Shown in pieces: positions 45,271 to 56,486 of a DNA stretch of 64,000 nucleotides. Position 1 is the stretch's first letter. Every line of letters starts with the position of its first letter. The notes under the pieces are model-generated. The model was not told the DNA's origin. It was given only the letters and a program-made list of their open reading frames with translations, and did no database searches. The position numbers and the translations under genes are program-made. Origin of the DNA: Arenimonas sp049195245 (GTDB taxonomy: Bacteria; Pseudomonadota; Gammaproteobacteria; Xanthomonadales; Xanthomonadaceae); assembly GCF_049195245.1 (NCBI RefSeq), contig NZ_JBMIRR010000026.1:368736-432735 (forward strand). Reading direction: 5' to 3'.

Positions 45271-45295
45271 CTGCTGCAGGTGCGGGAAGCTCGGC

Positions 45296-45709
45296 TTACT
45301 GGCCGGGATCCACGAAAGCGATCTTTTCCATGCCGGAGTTCTTGGCGCGAGCCAGGACCTTCGCGAGCATTTCGTACTGTGCATCCGGGTCCGTTTCGAT
45401 TTCCAGGGTCGGCTGCTGCGCACGCTGCGCTTCAACTTCCAGCGACGACTGGAGCACCGAGATCGGAATCGGCGAGTTGTTCCAGGTGACGGTGCCGCCC
45501 GCCTCGATCCGCAGGCGGATCGGCTCGGGCGGATCCTTAGGCTGCGGCGGCGGATTGGACGTCCGCTGCGGCAGGTCGACCTGGATCTGGTAGGACAGGG
45601 CGGGCGCGGTGACCATGAAGATGATGAGCAGCACCAGCATCACGTCCACCAGGGGCGTGACGTTGATGTCGGCCATCGGGCCGGTACCGGAGTTCGAGGC
45701 GAATGCCAT
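45296..45709 (-). CDS. exbD: ExbD/TolR family biopolymer transport protein
   Basis: A 137-residue subunit of the Ton motor. N-terminal helix with ADINVTPLVDVMLVLLIIFM holds the conserved Asp; the periplasmic part ends in EKIAFVDPGQ. Starts 12 bases after the stop of the preceding exbD copy, in one operon. It forms, with ExbB, the proton channel that energises TonB. Confidence 0.93.
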   Translation of the reverse strand: MAFASNSGTGPMADINVTPLVDVMLVLLIIFMVTAPALSYQIQVDLPQRTSNPPPQPKDPPEPIRLRIEAGGTVTWNNSPIPISVLQSSLEVEAQRAQQPTLEIETDPDAQYEMLAKVLARAKNSGMEKIAFVDPGQ

Positions 45710-45721
45710 GCTGGGTTCTCC

Positions 45722-46135
45722 TCAGCGCTCGGGGGTGGACACGAAGCCCACCTTGCGGATACCGGCCAGACGCACCTTCTTCACCACGTCGGCAATGACC
45801 GAATACTTGGTGACGTTGTCGGCGCGCACGTCCACCTGCGGCTGCGGCGTGCGCTGGGCGAGGACCGCCAGGCGCGCGTCGAGCATGTCGGCCGTTACCG
45901 CTTCATCGTTCCAATACACCTTGCCTGCAGACGTCACGGCCAGAGTGATCGGTGGAATGTCGATGGGCGGCTTCTCTGCCAGGGTGGCCTGCGGAAGCTC
46001 GACCTTGACCTTATGCGACATCAGCGGCGCGGTGATCATGAAGATGATCAGCAGCACCAGCATCACGTCCACGAGGGGCGTGACGTTGATGTCGGCCATC
46101 GGGCCACCGCCACCAGAGTTGCTTGAAAAGGCCAT
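45722..46135 (-). CDS. exbD: ExbD/TolR family biopolymer transport protein
   Basis: A 137-residue paralogue of the neighbouring ExbD, nearly identical in the first 35 residues (SNSGGGGPMADINVTPLVD) but different in the periplasmic domain. The two may form heteromeric ExbD dimers in the motor. It follows exbB by 32 bases. Confidence 0.93.
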   Translation of the reverse strand: MAFSSNSGGGGPMADINVTPLVDVMLVLLIIFMITAPLMSHKVKVELPQATLAEKPPIDIPPITLAVTSAGKVYWNDEAVTADMLDARLAVLAQRTPQPQVDVRADNVTKYSVIADVVKKVRLAGIRKVGFVSTPER

Positions 46136-46167
46136 GACGGCTGCTCCTGGTTAACCTGTCGTCCGGA

Positions 46168-46962
46168 TCAACGCTTGGCCGGCATGTCGCCGACGCGCGA
46201 GCCGGTGGCGAAGAAGTCGTGCAGGTCGTGCGCGAAGGTGTCGAACTTGGCGTAGGTGTTGCGGTTGGCGCGGTTGAAGGCGTTGTACGCAAGCACGGCC
46301 GGGATCGCGACGAACAGGCCGAGGGCGGTCATGATCAGCGCCTCGCCGACCGGGCCCGCGACCGCGTCGATGGACGCCTGGCCGGTGGCACCGATGCGGA
46401 TCAGGGCGCCGTAGATGCCCCACACGGTGCCGAGCAGGCCGACGAAGGGCGCGGTGGCGCCGACGGTGGCCAGCCAGGTCATGCCGTTCTCGAGCTTGGC
46501 GCTTTCACGCGTCACGGCCTGGCGCAGGGCGCGGTCGATGAACTCGGAGCGGTTCAGGGCGTCCACCAGGCGGCTGCCTTCGTGGCGCTGGTGATGGGCG
46601 GCGGCCTGGGCGCAGTCGAGCGCGATCTTCGAGAAGGGCTCGTTGGCCGGCTGCTCTTCCATGAAGCGGATGGCGTCCTGCGCGTTCGGGGTTTCCCAGA
46701 AGGTGCGGACGACGGTGTCGGCGCGGCTGGAGACCACGGCGTTCTTGATGGCGTTGACGATGGTGTACCACCACGAGCCGAACGACATCACGACCAGCAT
46801 CAGGAACACGACCCAGGAGACGAAGAACTCGCCCGGATCGGCGGTCATTTCCTGGAAGAGGTGGGAGAAACCCATCTGGGAGAGGGCTTCCGCGTTGTTG
46901 GCAGCGCCGCCAGCGGCGGCCGGCGCGGCGGCGGCGACGGTGAGGAGGATGTCCTGCAGCAT
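46168..46962 (-). CDS. exbB: ExbB/MotA/TolQ proton channel protein
   Basis: A 264-residue inner-membrane protein with three main helices. The first is near 45-65 (FVSWVVFLMLVVMSFGSWW), the others near 175-200 and 215-240, where MTWLATVGATAPFVGLLG and TVWGIYGALIRIG are the typical ExbB signatures, and GEALIMTALGLFVAIPAVLAYN closes the pore region. An N-terminal periplasmic segment precedes helix 1, as in xanthomonad ExbB. It lies 50 bases after tonB. Confidence 0.94.
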   Translation of the reverse strand: MLQDILLTVAAAAPAAAGGAANNAEALSQMGFSHLFQEMTADPGEFFVSWVVFLMLVVMSFGSWWYTIVNAIKNAVVSSRADTVVRTFWETPNAQDAIRFMEEQPANEPFSKIALDCAQAAAHHQRHEGSRLVDALNRSEFIDRALRQAVTRESAKLENGMTWLATVGATAPFVGLLGTVWGIYGALIRIGATGQASIDAVAGPVGEALIMTALGLFVAIPAVLAYNAFNRANRNTYAKFDTFAHDLHDFFATGSRVGDMPAKR

Positions 46963-47012
46963 AAGAGTGCCTTTCTTTGTGATTAACCGTTTACGGGAAT
47001 GTCGGCTTGGCG

Positions 47013-47672
47013 TTACTTGGGCGGAGTGAACTTCACGGGGACGAGCACATCGCCACCCACCTTCTGGCCACCACGCATGCCGGGATTGAACTTCCAGCGG
47101 CGTGCCGCATCCATGGCGGCGCGGTCGAGGTTGCGGTTGCGGCTCGAACTCTGGATGGCGACGTTGAGCACGTTGCCGGCGGCGTCGATGGTGACGCGCA
47201 GGACAACGGTGCCGCCCACGCCTTCACGGGCTTCCTTGGCCGGGTAGCGCGGCTGGTTGAGCGCGCGGCCACTGATGTCCTCGGAGGGCGCGAAGTCGGC
47301 CGGCGGGGCGGGCGGCGACGGCGGAGCCGGCGGCGGGGCCTCGATGTCGATCGGGCTCGGGTCGTCGAACACCACCGGCGGCTCTTCCGGCGGCGGCGGA
47401 ACCGGCGTCGGCTTGGGCTGCTCGATGATCTTCTGGACCACCTTGGGCGGTTCCGGCGGCGGCGGCGGCGGCGGCGGGGGCGGCGGCGGCGGTTCGATGA
47501 AGCTGACCTGGGTCACTTCTTCTTCCTTGTCCGCCTGCTCCGGCGCGGCCGGGGGCACCAGCATCAACATGAAGGCAACCGCATGGAGCGCGATCGCAAA
47601 CGCGTTGCCGCCGATTCGTGCCCAGCTGATGCCCTGGGGTGCGTTTTCGTAGTTGTAATTCTTGTCCGTCAT
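47013..47672 (-). CDS. tonB: TonB energy transducer
   Basis: A 219-residue protein linking the ExbB-ExbD motor to outer-membrane receptors. One N-terminal helix (about 19-39, with His30) is followed by a proline-rich spacer containing an unbroken run of thirteen prolines (61-73), and the C-terminal TonB domain (about 135-219; RYPAKEAREGVGGTVVLRV, then RAAMDAARRWKFNPGM). The ATG chosen matches the family; an in-frame start 57 bases upstream is less likely. The run of GGC codon repeats is prone to slippage. Confidence 0.94.
   Translation of the reverse strand: MTDKNYNYENAPQGISWARIGGNAFAIALHAVAFMLMLVPPAAPEQADKEEEVTQVSFIEPPPPPPPPPPPPPEPPKVVQKIIEQPKPTPVPPPPEEPPVVFDDPSPIDIEAPPPAPPSPPAPPADFAPSEDISGRALNQPRYPAKEAREGVGGTVVLRVTIDAAGNVLNVAIQSSSRNRNLDRAAMDAARRWKFNPGMRGGQKVGGDVLVPVKFTPPK
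47455..47492. repeat. GGC trinucleotide tract in tonB
   Basis: Nearly uninterrupted GGC repeats (read as CCG/CCC proline codons on the minus strand) encode the polyproline spacer of TonB. Length variation in multiples of three would change spacer length without breaking the frame. Confidence 0.85.
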
Positions 47673-47777
47673 GCGGGTGGCGGCTCGAGCTCTCGGTCGG
47701 TCGGCGTTCAGCCGTGACCCGCCGAACACCGGCGGGAACTTGTTAGCTTATACGAAGGTTACCGGTTTACCAACCGA

Positions 47778-49061
47778 TCAGCGGGAGATCTGGGCCAGCG
47801 CCTTCTGGGCTTGTTCCCGGGTGCTGGGGTCCTTGGCGGCTTCACGGTAGGCCGCGGCCGCGGCCGCCTGGTTCTCCAGATAGTACTCGGCGCGGGCGAT
47901 GGCCATCCAGGCTTCGCCCGGCTTCTTCACACCCTTCGCCAGGGCCTGCTGGCCCGCGGCCTTGGACTCTTCGTTGCGGTCTTCCTGGCCAAGGATCTGG
48001 GCGAGGAACAGCGCGGGCTCGCCGTCGGTGGCGATCGGCGCGGCCTTCTGCGCGGCGGCGATGGCGGCCGGGATGTTGTCGCTGAAGTAGTGCGACTGGG
48101 CCAGCAGCGCGTAGGTCTTGCCGTCGGCCGGCAGGATGGACTTGTCGATGCCTTCCTGCAGCACGGCGGCCGCGTCGGCCTCGCGCTCCATGTTGTAGTA
48201 GGTGCCGAACAGGCGCTGGTAATCGTCGGCGGTGGTCAGCAGGCCACGCTTGCGGGCGTCCTCGAGCAGGGCGACGGCCTTGTCCTGCATGTCGGCGTTG
48301 CCGTACAGCGCCGCCAGGTTCATCAGCGCCTTCTTGTCGTCCGGGTTCTTGCGCTGCAGCTCTTCGGCCATCTTCACGGCCTCGCCGTCCTGGCCGAGTT
48401 CGGCGTAGCTGGCCATCAGCATCTGCTGCCACTGCGCGTCGGGGGCGTCGGGCTTGAGCTCCATGGCGCGCTTGAGCGGCGCGATGGCCTCGGCGTACTT
48501 GTCGTTGTTGTAGTAGTTGGCGCCCAGCAGGCCGTAGACCTCCGGGTTGGTGGTCTTGGTTTCGTCGATCACGCGCTGCAGCAGCGGGCCGGCCTTGTCG
48601 TACTGCTCGGTGTTGATGTAAACCGAGGCCAGGCTGAGCATGGCGGTGTAGTGGTTGTCGTTGGACAGCGCGTTCTCGGCGATTGCCTTGCTCAGGTAGG
48701 TTTCGGCGCGGGCGTCGTCGTCCAGGCCGATGGCGGCGCTGCCGGCCAGCAGGTAGGCCATGGACTTGTCATAGGCCTGGGCCTTGTCGTTGGCGATGAT
48801 TTCCTCGGCCGCGGCGATGGTCTCGTTTTCCTTGCCGTCGGCGCCGTAGGCGTCCTGCAGCTTCTTGATCTGGCGCGAGAGGCGCGAGGAGTAGCCACCC
48901 TTGGGTTCTTCGCGGGTCGCTTCCGGGTACTGGGATTCGACCTTCTCTTCCTTCGCCTTGCGCTCGGCGTTGCGGCGCGAGGTGGCATCCGCGTCAACGG
49001 TCGCGAACGAACCGGCAAGCAGGATGGCAGTGGCAAGGGCGAACGAACGTTGGACCTTCAT
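47778..49061 (-). CDS. TPR-repeat protein of the Ton cluster
   Basis: A 427-residue exported protein: signal peptide (about 1-25) then a charged segment and about eight tetratricopeptide-like helical repeats (for example YGLLGANYYNNDKYAEAIAPL and DDYQRLFGTYYNMEREADA, shown in part). Expected in the periplasm as a scaffold. It is immediately upstream of tonB on the same strand (105-base gap), an arrangement seen with xanthomonad ton genes; a role in organising Ton components is inferred. The ATG was selected for the signal peptide. Confidence 0.85.
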   Translation of the reverse strand: MKVQRSFALATAILLAGSFATVDADATSRRNAERKAKEEKVESQYPEATREEPKGGYSSRLSRQIKKLQDAYGADGKENETIAAAEEIIANDKAQAYDKSMAYLLAGSAAIGLDDDARAETYLSKAIAENALSNDNHYTAMLSLASVYINTEQYDKAGPLLQRVIDETKTTNPEVYGLLGANYYNNDKYAEAIAPLKRAMELKPDAPDAQWQQMLMASYAELGQDGEAVKMAEELQRKNPDDKKALMNLAALYGNADMQDKAVALLEDARKRGLLTTADDYQRLFGTYYNMEREADAAAVLQEGIDKSILPADGKTYALLAQSHYFSDNIPAAIAAAQKAAPIATDGEPALFLAQILGQEDRNEESKAAGQQALAKGVKKPGEAWMAIARAEYYLENQAAAAAAYREAAKDPSTREQAQKALAQISR

Positions 49062-49243
49062 GGGTAACTCCTTGGCGCCGCGCCGAACGCGGTGGTGGGC
49101 CAGCAAGGGTAACGGGAATAGAGCATTCGCTCAATCCGGCTGGCCGGAAATTCCGTTCGCCCCCGTATCCATCTCTCTTGGCGCAAGCTTGCCGGCTTGC
49201 GGGCCGGCCGATCTTAAAACCTCGTTAAGACCCGCCGCGACGT

Positions 49244-50215
49244 TCAGCCCGTGGTGGGAAAGTTCGCGAGCGCGTAAGCCACGCGTTCGGCCGGATCCTT
49301 CGACAGCAGGCCCTGGTCCCGCAGCGCCTCGACCTTGCGCAGGCGGTGTTCCAGGCCATTGCCGTTGGCCATCTGGATGGCCAGGCCCGGACGCGCGTTG
49401 AGCTCCAGGATCAGCGGACCCTTGTCGCGGTCGAGTACGAAATCCACGCCAACGTAGCCCAGCTCGGAGAGTTCGTAGCAGCGCGAGGCCATCTGCAGCA
49501 GGTCCTGCCAATGCGGGATGGCCAGGCCCACGATGCTGTGTTCGGTGTCCGGGTGTTCGCGGATGATCTCGGTGCCCCAGACGCCGCGCTTGGTCTTGCC
49601 GGTGGGGATGTCGATGCCCACGCCGATCGCGCCCTGGTGCAGGTTGGCCTTGCCGTCGGACATGCGCGTGGGCAGGCGGATCATCGCCATCACCGGATAG
49701 CCCAGGAAGACGATGATGCGGATGTCGGGCACGCCCTTATAGCTGACGTTGTCGAAGATCGGATCAAACTGCACGCAGTATTCGACGATCAGGTGGTCGG
49801 GCTGGCCGCCCAGCGAGAACAGGCCCGACAGGCCGTTGGACAGGTGGTGCTCGAACTCCTCGCGGCCCATCAGCGAGCCGTTGGCGCGACGGTACTTGTC
49901 GCCGCGGCGACCGGAAATGACCAGGATGCCGTCGCCGCCCGAGCCGTGCGCGGGCTTGACCACGAAACTGTCGCGACCCTTGAGCTTGTCATGCAGCTCG
50001 GCGATCTCGTGCTCCTCGCGCACCACGGCGTAGAGGTCGGGCACCGGCAGGCCTTCCTTGAGCGCCAGCTTCTTGGTCAGCAGCTTGTCGTCCACGCGCG
50101 GGTAGAACTTGCGCGGGTTGTGCATCAGCACGTAGTGCGCGTTGCGCTGGCCGATGCCCATCAGCCCGATCTGGCGCAGGCGCTTGGCGACGCGGAACGG
50201 ATTGAACAGCGCCAC
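49244..50215 (-). CDS. ATP-grasp, alpha-L-glutamate ligase-like protein
   Basis: A 323-residue RimK-related ATP-grasp protein. ATP-binding lysine in DSFVVKPAHGSGGDGI (about 102-117), the hinge segment DHLIVEYCVQ, and the metal-binding VDFVLDRDKGPLILELNARPGL near 268-290 are visible. It probably joins an amino acid to an acceptor carboxylate, but the substrate is unknown. The GTG start lies three bases after the stop of the inactive-transglutaminase gene, so the two are translated together. This pairing was noted in comparative surveys of amidoligases. Confidence 0.86.
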   Translation of the reverse strand: MALFNPFRVAKRLRQIGLMGIGQRNAHYVLMHNPRKFYPRVDDKLLTKKLALKEGLPVPDLYAVVREEHEIAELHDKLKGRDSFVVKPAHGSGGDGILVISGRRGDKYRRANGSLMGREEFEHHLSNGLSGLFSLGGQPDHLIVEYCVQFDPIFDNVSYKGVPDIRIIVFLGYPVMAMIRLPTRMSDGKANLHQGAIGVGIDIPTGKTKRGVWGTEIIREHPDTEHSIVGLAIPHWQDLLQMASRCYELSELGYVGVDFVLDRDKGPLILELNARPGLAIQMANGNGLEHRLRKVEALRDQGLLSKDPAERVAYALANFPTTG

Positions 50216-50218
50216 CGG

Positions 50219-51823
50219 TCAGGCCCTGGATTCCGGGGCGGCGGTGTCGGTCGCGTCGCTGGCGGCGGGCGGCGGCACGATCGGGTCGGGCTCGCGCGCC
50301 AGGGCACGGAAGCGCAGCAGCTCGTTGAGCCGGTAGCCGGAGTAGCGGCCCAGCAGCAGCGAGAATGCGAACAGCACCAGCAGGGTCTCCGGGTACACGA
50401 ACACCAGGTGCTCCAGCGGCGGCCAGCTCATCACCACGTAGGCCAGCGCGGCCACGATCAGGGTGCCCACGCCTTCGCGCAGGGCGGTGCCGGCGCCGCG
50501 CTCGTCCCAGGCCACGGACATGCGCTCGATGGTCATGGCCATGATCACCATCGGGAACAGCGCCACCGACAGGCCGACCTCGATGCCCAGGCGGTTGGAC
50601 AGCACGCTCACCGCGGCCATCAGCAGCACCACCAGGATCAGGATGGCGGTGAGGCGCGGCACCAGCAGCAGCCGCAATCGCTCCAGGTAGAAGCGCACCA
50701 GCAGGCCGGCGAACACCACGAAGGCGAACAGCACCACGCCCGCCAGCAGCGAGGTCTCGCGGAAGGCCAGCGCGATCAGCACCGGCATGAAGGTACCGTA
50801 GGTTTTCACGCCGACCAGGTTGCGCAGCAGCAGCATGATGAAGGCGCCGATCGGCACCATCAGCAGGATGCGGTAGGTCTCCTGCGCCTGCAGCGGCAGG
50901 CTGAGCAGGGAGTAGCGCACCAGGTTGGCGTCCTGCACTTCCAGGCGGCGCTCGGCCGTGGCCATGGCGTCGGCCAGGTTGCGGCTGACGGTGAACATCA
51001 GGGCCGCCGGCGGTTCGCCGTCGATGGCCAGCAGCGGCTTGCCGCTGGCGCTCCACAGGAACAGGTCGGCCGGCGCGCCCTCGGCGGCGGTGCGCGGATC
51101 CAGCGTGGTCCAGCCCAGGCCGTCGTGCACGATCAGCCAGGTCTGCATGCGCGTCTCGGGCGCACGCTCTTCGCCCGACAGCGGGATGCCGTAGACCACG
51201 CGCGCCGGGATGTTGCGGCTGGCCAGCAGCTGCACGATGAAGTTGCTGCGGGCGACGTCGTCGCTGCCGTAGCGCTCGGCCAGCAGGCCCACTTCCTCGC
51301 CCGGGGTGTTCTCGCCGAGGCGGCGCAGCAGTTCGCGCGCGAAGGTGATGGTGTTGGACGAGCGGTCGCGCACCTGGTCGAGCAGGGTCTGGGCGGCGGT
51401 GGAGTACGGCTCCTCCAGCACGGCGGGCTCGGGGATCACGGGGTCGAAGTCGAGCGTGGCGGCCTGGTGGTCATCGGCACGCACCACGGTGGCGCGGTAG
51501 TACAGGTCCTGCTCGCCCAAGGCGCGGCGGATGGCCCACTGCACCTCGCGGCCGTCGGCGCCGGATTCCTCGAGCTTGGAATAGTTGCGGGCGACGAAGC
51601 GCTCTTCGAGCACGGTCCAGCCGGGGGCCACGCCCGGCAGCTGCAGGGTGACGGTGTTGGCGCCCTTGCGCGGCTGGTATTCCACGTGCGCCTGCACGGT
51701 CCACACCTGCACCTGGGCATCGGGCTGCAGCGGGAACTTGAGCACGGTCCACTTGTAGTACATGGCGGCCATCGCGATGGCGATGATCGAGAAGGCCAAC
51801 AGGTAAAGGTGGCGTTTGCTCAT
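50219..51823 (-). CDS. Inactive transglutaminase-fold membrane protein (UUP1/7TM type)
   Basis: A 534-residue protein: one N-terminal helix (about 7-24), a periplasmic region of about 260 residues containing a transglutaminase-like domain in which the usual Cys-His-Asp triad is not evident (LLASRNIPARVVYGIPL, WTTLDP), and about seven helices in the C-terminal half (LLRNLVGVKTYGTFMPVLIA). It precedes the ATP-grasp gene by three bases. The pair is widespread in proteobacteria and usually has an aspartyl/zinc protease partner, which is absent here. A signal or peptide-modifying role is supposed but not proven. Confidence 0.82.
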   Translation of the reverse strand: MSKRHLYLLAFSIIAIAMAAMYYKWTVLKFPLQPDAQVQVWTVQAHVEYQPRKGANTVTLQLPGVAPGWTVLEERFVARNYSKLEESGADGREVQWAIRRALGEQDLYYRATVVRADDHQAATLDFDPVIPEPAVLEEPYSTAAQTLLDQVRDRSSNTITFARELLRRLGENTPGEEVGLLAERYGSDDVARSNFIVQLLASRNIPARVVYGIPLSGEERAPETRMQTWLIVHDGLGWTTLDPRTAAEGAPADLFLWSASGKPLLAIDGEPPAALMFTVSRNLADAMATAERRLEVQDANLVRYSLLSLPLQAQETYRILLMVPIGAFIMLLLRNLVGVKTYGTFMPVLIALAFRETSLLAGVVLFAFVVFAGLLVRFYLERLRLLLVPRLTAILILVVLLMAAVSVLSNRLGIEVGLSVALFPMVIMAMTIERMSVAWDERGAGTALREGVGTLIVAALAYVVMSWPPLEHLVFVYPETLLVLFAFSLLLGRYSGYRLNELLRFRALAREPDPIVPPPAASDATDTAAPESRA

Positions 51824-51893
51824 GGCGTTCCTGCGTGGGTCCCCGGTGGCCGGCGCGCGGGGCGCATCGGCGGTGGCAAGTGTAACCCTGCGC

Positions 51894-52701
51894 TCAGCCG
51901 ATCGAATACGCCAGCAGGGCCATCGCCGCCAGGTTGCAGGTGGCGTGCGCGACGAAGGCGGCGCCCAGGCGGCCGGTGCGCAGGTACACGGCACCGAAGC
52001 CCACGCCCATGCCGGTGTACAGCACCAGCGCGCCCAGCCAGGCCAGCAGCGGCTGCTCGCCGGGCACGGGTTCGTGCATCAGGGCGAACAGCACCGAGAT
52101 CAGCACCAGGCCGGCGACGCCGCGTCCGGCAAGGGCGAAACGGCGCAGCAGCACGTGCCGGAACAGCAGCTCCTCGGCGAACGGGCCCACCACCACCACC
52201 ATCAGCCAGGCCAGCCAGGGCGTGCTGCGCGCCAGCGCGATCAGCGGCTCGGCGTTGCTGGGCCGGATGCCGGTGTCGGCCTGGGCCAGCAGCCAGGACA
52301 CCAGCCACGCGAAGCCCTGCACGGCCAGGCCCGCCAGCACCGCGAACACGTAGGCGATGGCGGTGGAGCCCGGGCGCGGCATCGCGGCCAGGCTGCGTCC
52401 GCGCGCTGCCCACACGCCCACGGCGGCGATCAGCATCGCGGCGATCGCGGCCACGGTGATCTGCGGCATCAGCGTTTCCATGATGCCTTCGAAGTCGGCG
52501 CTGCCGGCTTCGGTCGACAGCAGGCTGGGCACCATCACCGCGGTGACCAGCAGGGTGGAGGCCACCATCAGGATCAGGCCCGCCAGCAGGCTGTCGACCA
52601 GGAAGCCCGGGAACGGGCCGCTCGGCTTCTTCGGTGCCGGCGTCGGTTCGACGGCCGCGGGCAGCGGCGGCGGTTCGACCGCCGTCGCCGCGGTGACCGG
52701 A

Positions 52702-52712
<11 letters not shown>
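51894..52712 (-). CDS. CPBP family intramembrane glutamic endopeptidase
   Basis: A 272-residue membrane protein of the CAAX protease / bacteriocin-processing (Abi) family. Catalytic Glu-Glu at 180-181 in FAEELLFRH (EExxxR-type) and the later His in FALMHEP are present; about eight hydrophobic segments. A Pro/Ala-rich N-terminal 35 residues precede the first helix. The TTG start lies 11 bases inside the 3' end of gyrB, suggesting translational coupling. Substrate unknown. Confidence 0.85.
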
Positions 52713-55149
<2,437 letters not shown>

Positions 55150-55300
55150 TTCTGGCGGTGTCTCGCGTTGGGCCACACCGGCGCGCAGGCGCCACGGAAG
55201 GCCGCAGCGCGCCTATAAATAATGAGTGCCAAGTATAGCGCGTGGCCGCGGCGCGTTGGGCGGCGTACCCCGCCCTGGCCCGGCGTGCGGCGTGCGCGGT

Positions 55301-56383
55301 TCAGGCGTCGCGCAGCTGTCCGCGTTCCACGTGGAACCTCCGTTCCGGGACGATGCCGCCGGCCAGCGTGGGTGGCGCTTCGGTGGCGGTCAGCAGCACC
55401 TGCGCGCCGGAGGCCAGCACCGAGGCGAGGGCCTGGTGCTGGTGGGCGGCATCCAGTTCGGAGGCCAGGTCATCCAGGCACACCAGCGGCCACTCGCCGC
55501 GATCGGCGGCGAAGGCGCGGGCCTGTGCCAGCACGCAGGCCAAGGCGGTGAGCTTTTCCTGGCCGCGCGAGAGCGCCTCGCGGCCTGGCAGGCCCACGTA
55601 GTCGACGCGCCAGTCCGCGCGGTGCGGGCCCGGCGAGGTGTAGCCCAGCGCGATGTCCCGATCGCGGGCCAGCAGCAAGGCGTCCTCGAGCGACAGTTCC
55701 TCACGGCGCCAGCCGGGCAGGAAACGCAGGCCCGCGGCACCGAGTTCGGGCAGGAACTCCCGCGCCGTGGCCTCCAGCACGGGCTCCAGGCGCTCTAGGT
55801 AGCCGGAACGCAGGCGGCTGAGGGATTCGCCGGATTCCGCCAGTTCGCGGTCCCAGGGCGCCAGGGAGGAGGGCGAGGGCCCACGCTTGAGCAGGGCGTT
55901 CCGCTGCTTGAGAGCCCGCGCATAGCGGCGCCACACCGGCAGGAAGGCTGGTTCCACGTGGAACAGGGCCCAGTCCAGGAATCGGCGGCGGTGTTCGGCG
56001 CCGCCCGCGATCAGCTCGTGGCTGCCAGGCTCGAAAGTCACGACGGCCAGCTCGGCGCACAGTTCTGTCAGGCTGGGGGCGGGCGCACCGTCCAGCCGCG
56101 CCTCCCAGGCATTGCCACTGTGGCGCAGGCCGGCGCGGCGGCCCCGGCCCTGGCCGTCCAGCCACTCGGCGTAGAGCTCCAGGTGCGGGCTTCCCGTCCG
56201 GATCAGCCCGTCGCGCACCCGGCCCCGGAACGAACGGCCGTAACCAAGCAGGTGCACCGCCTCGATCAGGCTGGTCTTGCCCGCCCCGTTACCGCCGGTG
56301 ATGAGGTTCAGCCCGGGGGCCGGCCGGAACTCGGCGGACTCCAGGCAGCGCAGATGGCGCACATCCAGGCGGGTCAGCCGCAT
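55301..56383 (-). CDS. recF: DNA replication/repair protein RecF
   Basis: SMC-like ATPase that helps load RecA at gaps. The 360-residue protein has the Walker A GGNGAGKTSLIEA near 30-42, the signature SRGQEKL and Walker B/D-loop LVCLDDLASELD. The ATG aligns with the family; the upstream extension has no match. It follows dnaN after about 100 bases with a terminator-like hairpin in between. Confidence 0.97.
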   Translation of the reverse strand: MRLTRLDVRHLRCLESAEFRPAPGLNLITGGNGAGKTSLIEAVHLLGYGRSFRGRVRDGLIRTGSPHLELYAEWLDGQGRGRRAGLRHSGNAWEARLDGAPAPSLTELCAELAVVTFEPGSHELIAGGAEHRRRFLDWALFHVEPAFLPVWRRYARALKQRNALLKRGPSPSSLAPWDRELAESGESLSRLRSGYLERLEPVLEATAREFLPELGAAGLRFLPGWRREELSLEDALLLARDRDIALGYTSPGPHRADWRVDYVGLPGREALSRGQEKLTALACVLAQARAFAADRGEWPLVCLDDLASELDAAHQHQALASVLASGAQVLLTATEAPPTLAGGIVPERRFHVERGQLRDA

Positions 56384-56430
56384 CGGCCGGCCTTGGGACC
56401 CTGACCCGGCGCCCACCCCGGCCGGCGGCC

Positions 56431-56462
56431 AAAACGACGCCGCCCGGCAAGGGCCGGGCGGC
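56431..56462 (-). terminator. Terminator-like hairpin between dnaN and recF
   Basis: On the minus strand GCCGCCCGGC pairs with GCCGGGCGGC around a 4-base loop (56439-56462), followed a few bases later by TTTT (56434-56431). It would reduce dnaN transcripts entering recF. Confidence 0.6.
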
Positions 56463-56486
56463 GGGAACGACGGGACCGCAGGCCGG

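Noticed and set aside
49212..49230. TCTTAA/TTAAGA dyad after the ATP-grasp gene region as an operator
   Set aside because: A 6-bp inverted repeat with a 7-base spacer is too short to assign, and no second copy was noticed in the window.
49346..52459. Open frame of more than 1000 codons on the plus strand across the ATP-grasp, transglutaminase-like and CPBP genes
   Set aside because: It spans three clear minus-strand genes and their boundaries; composition is rich in His, Gln and Arg as expected for antisense frames in high-GC DNA.
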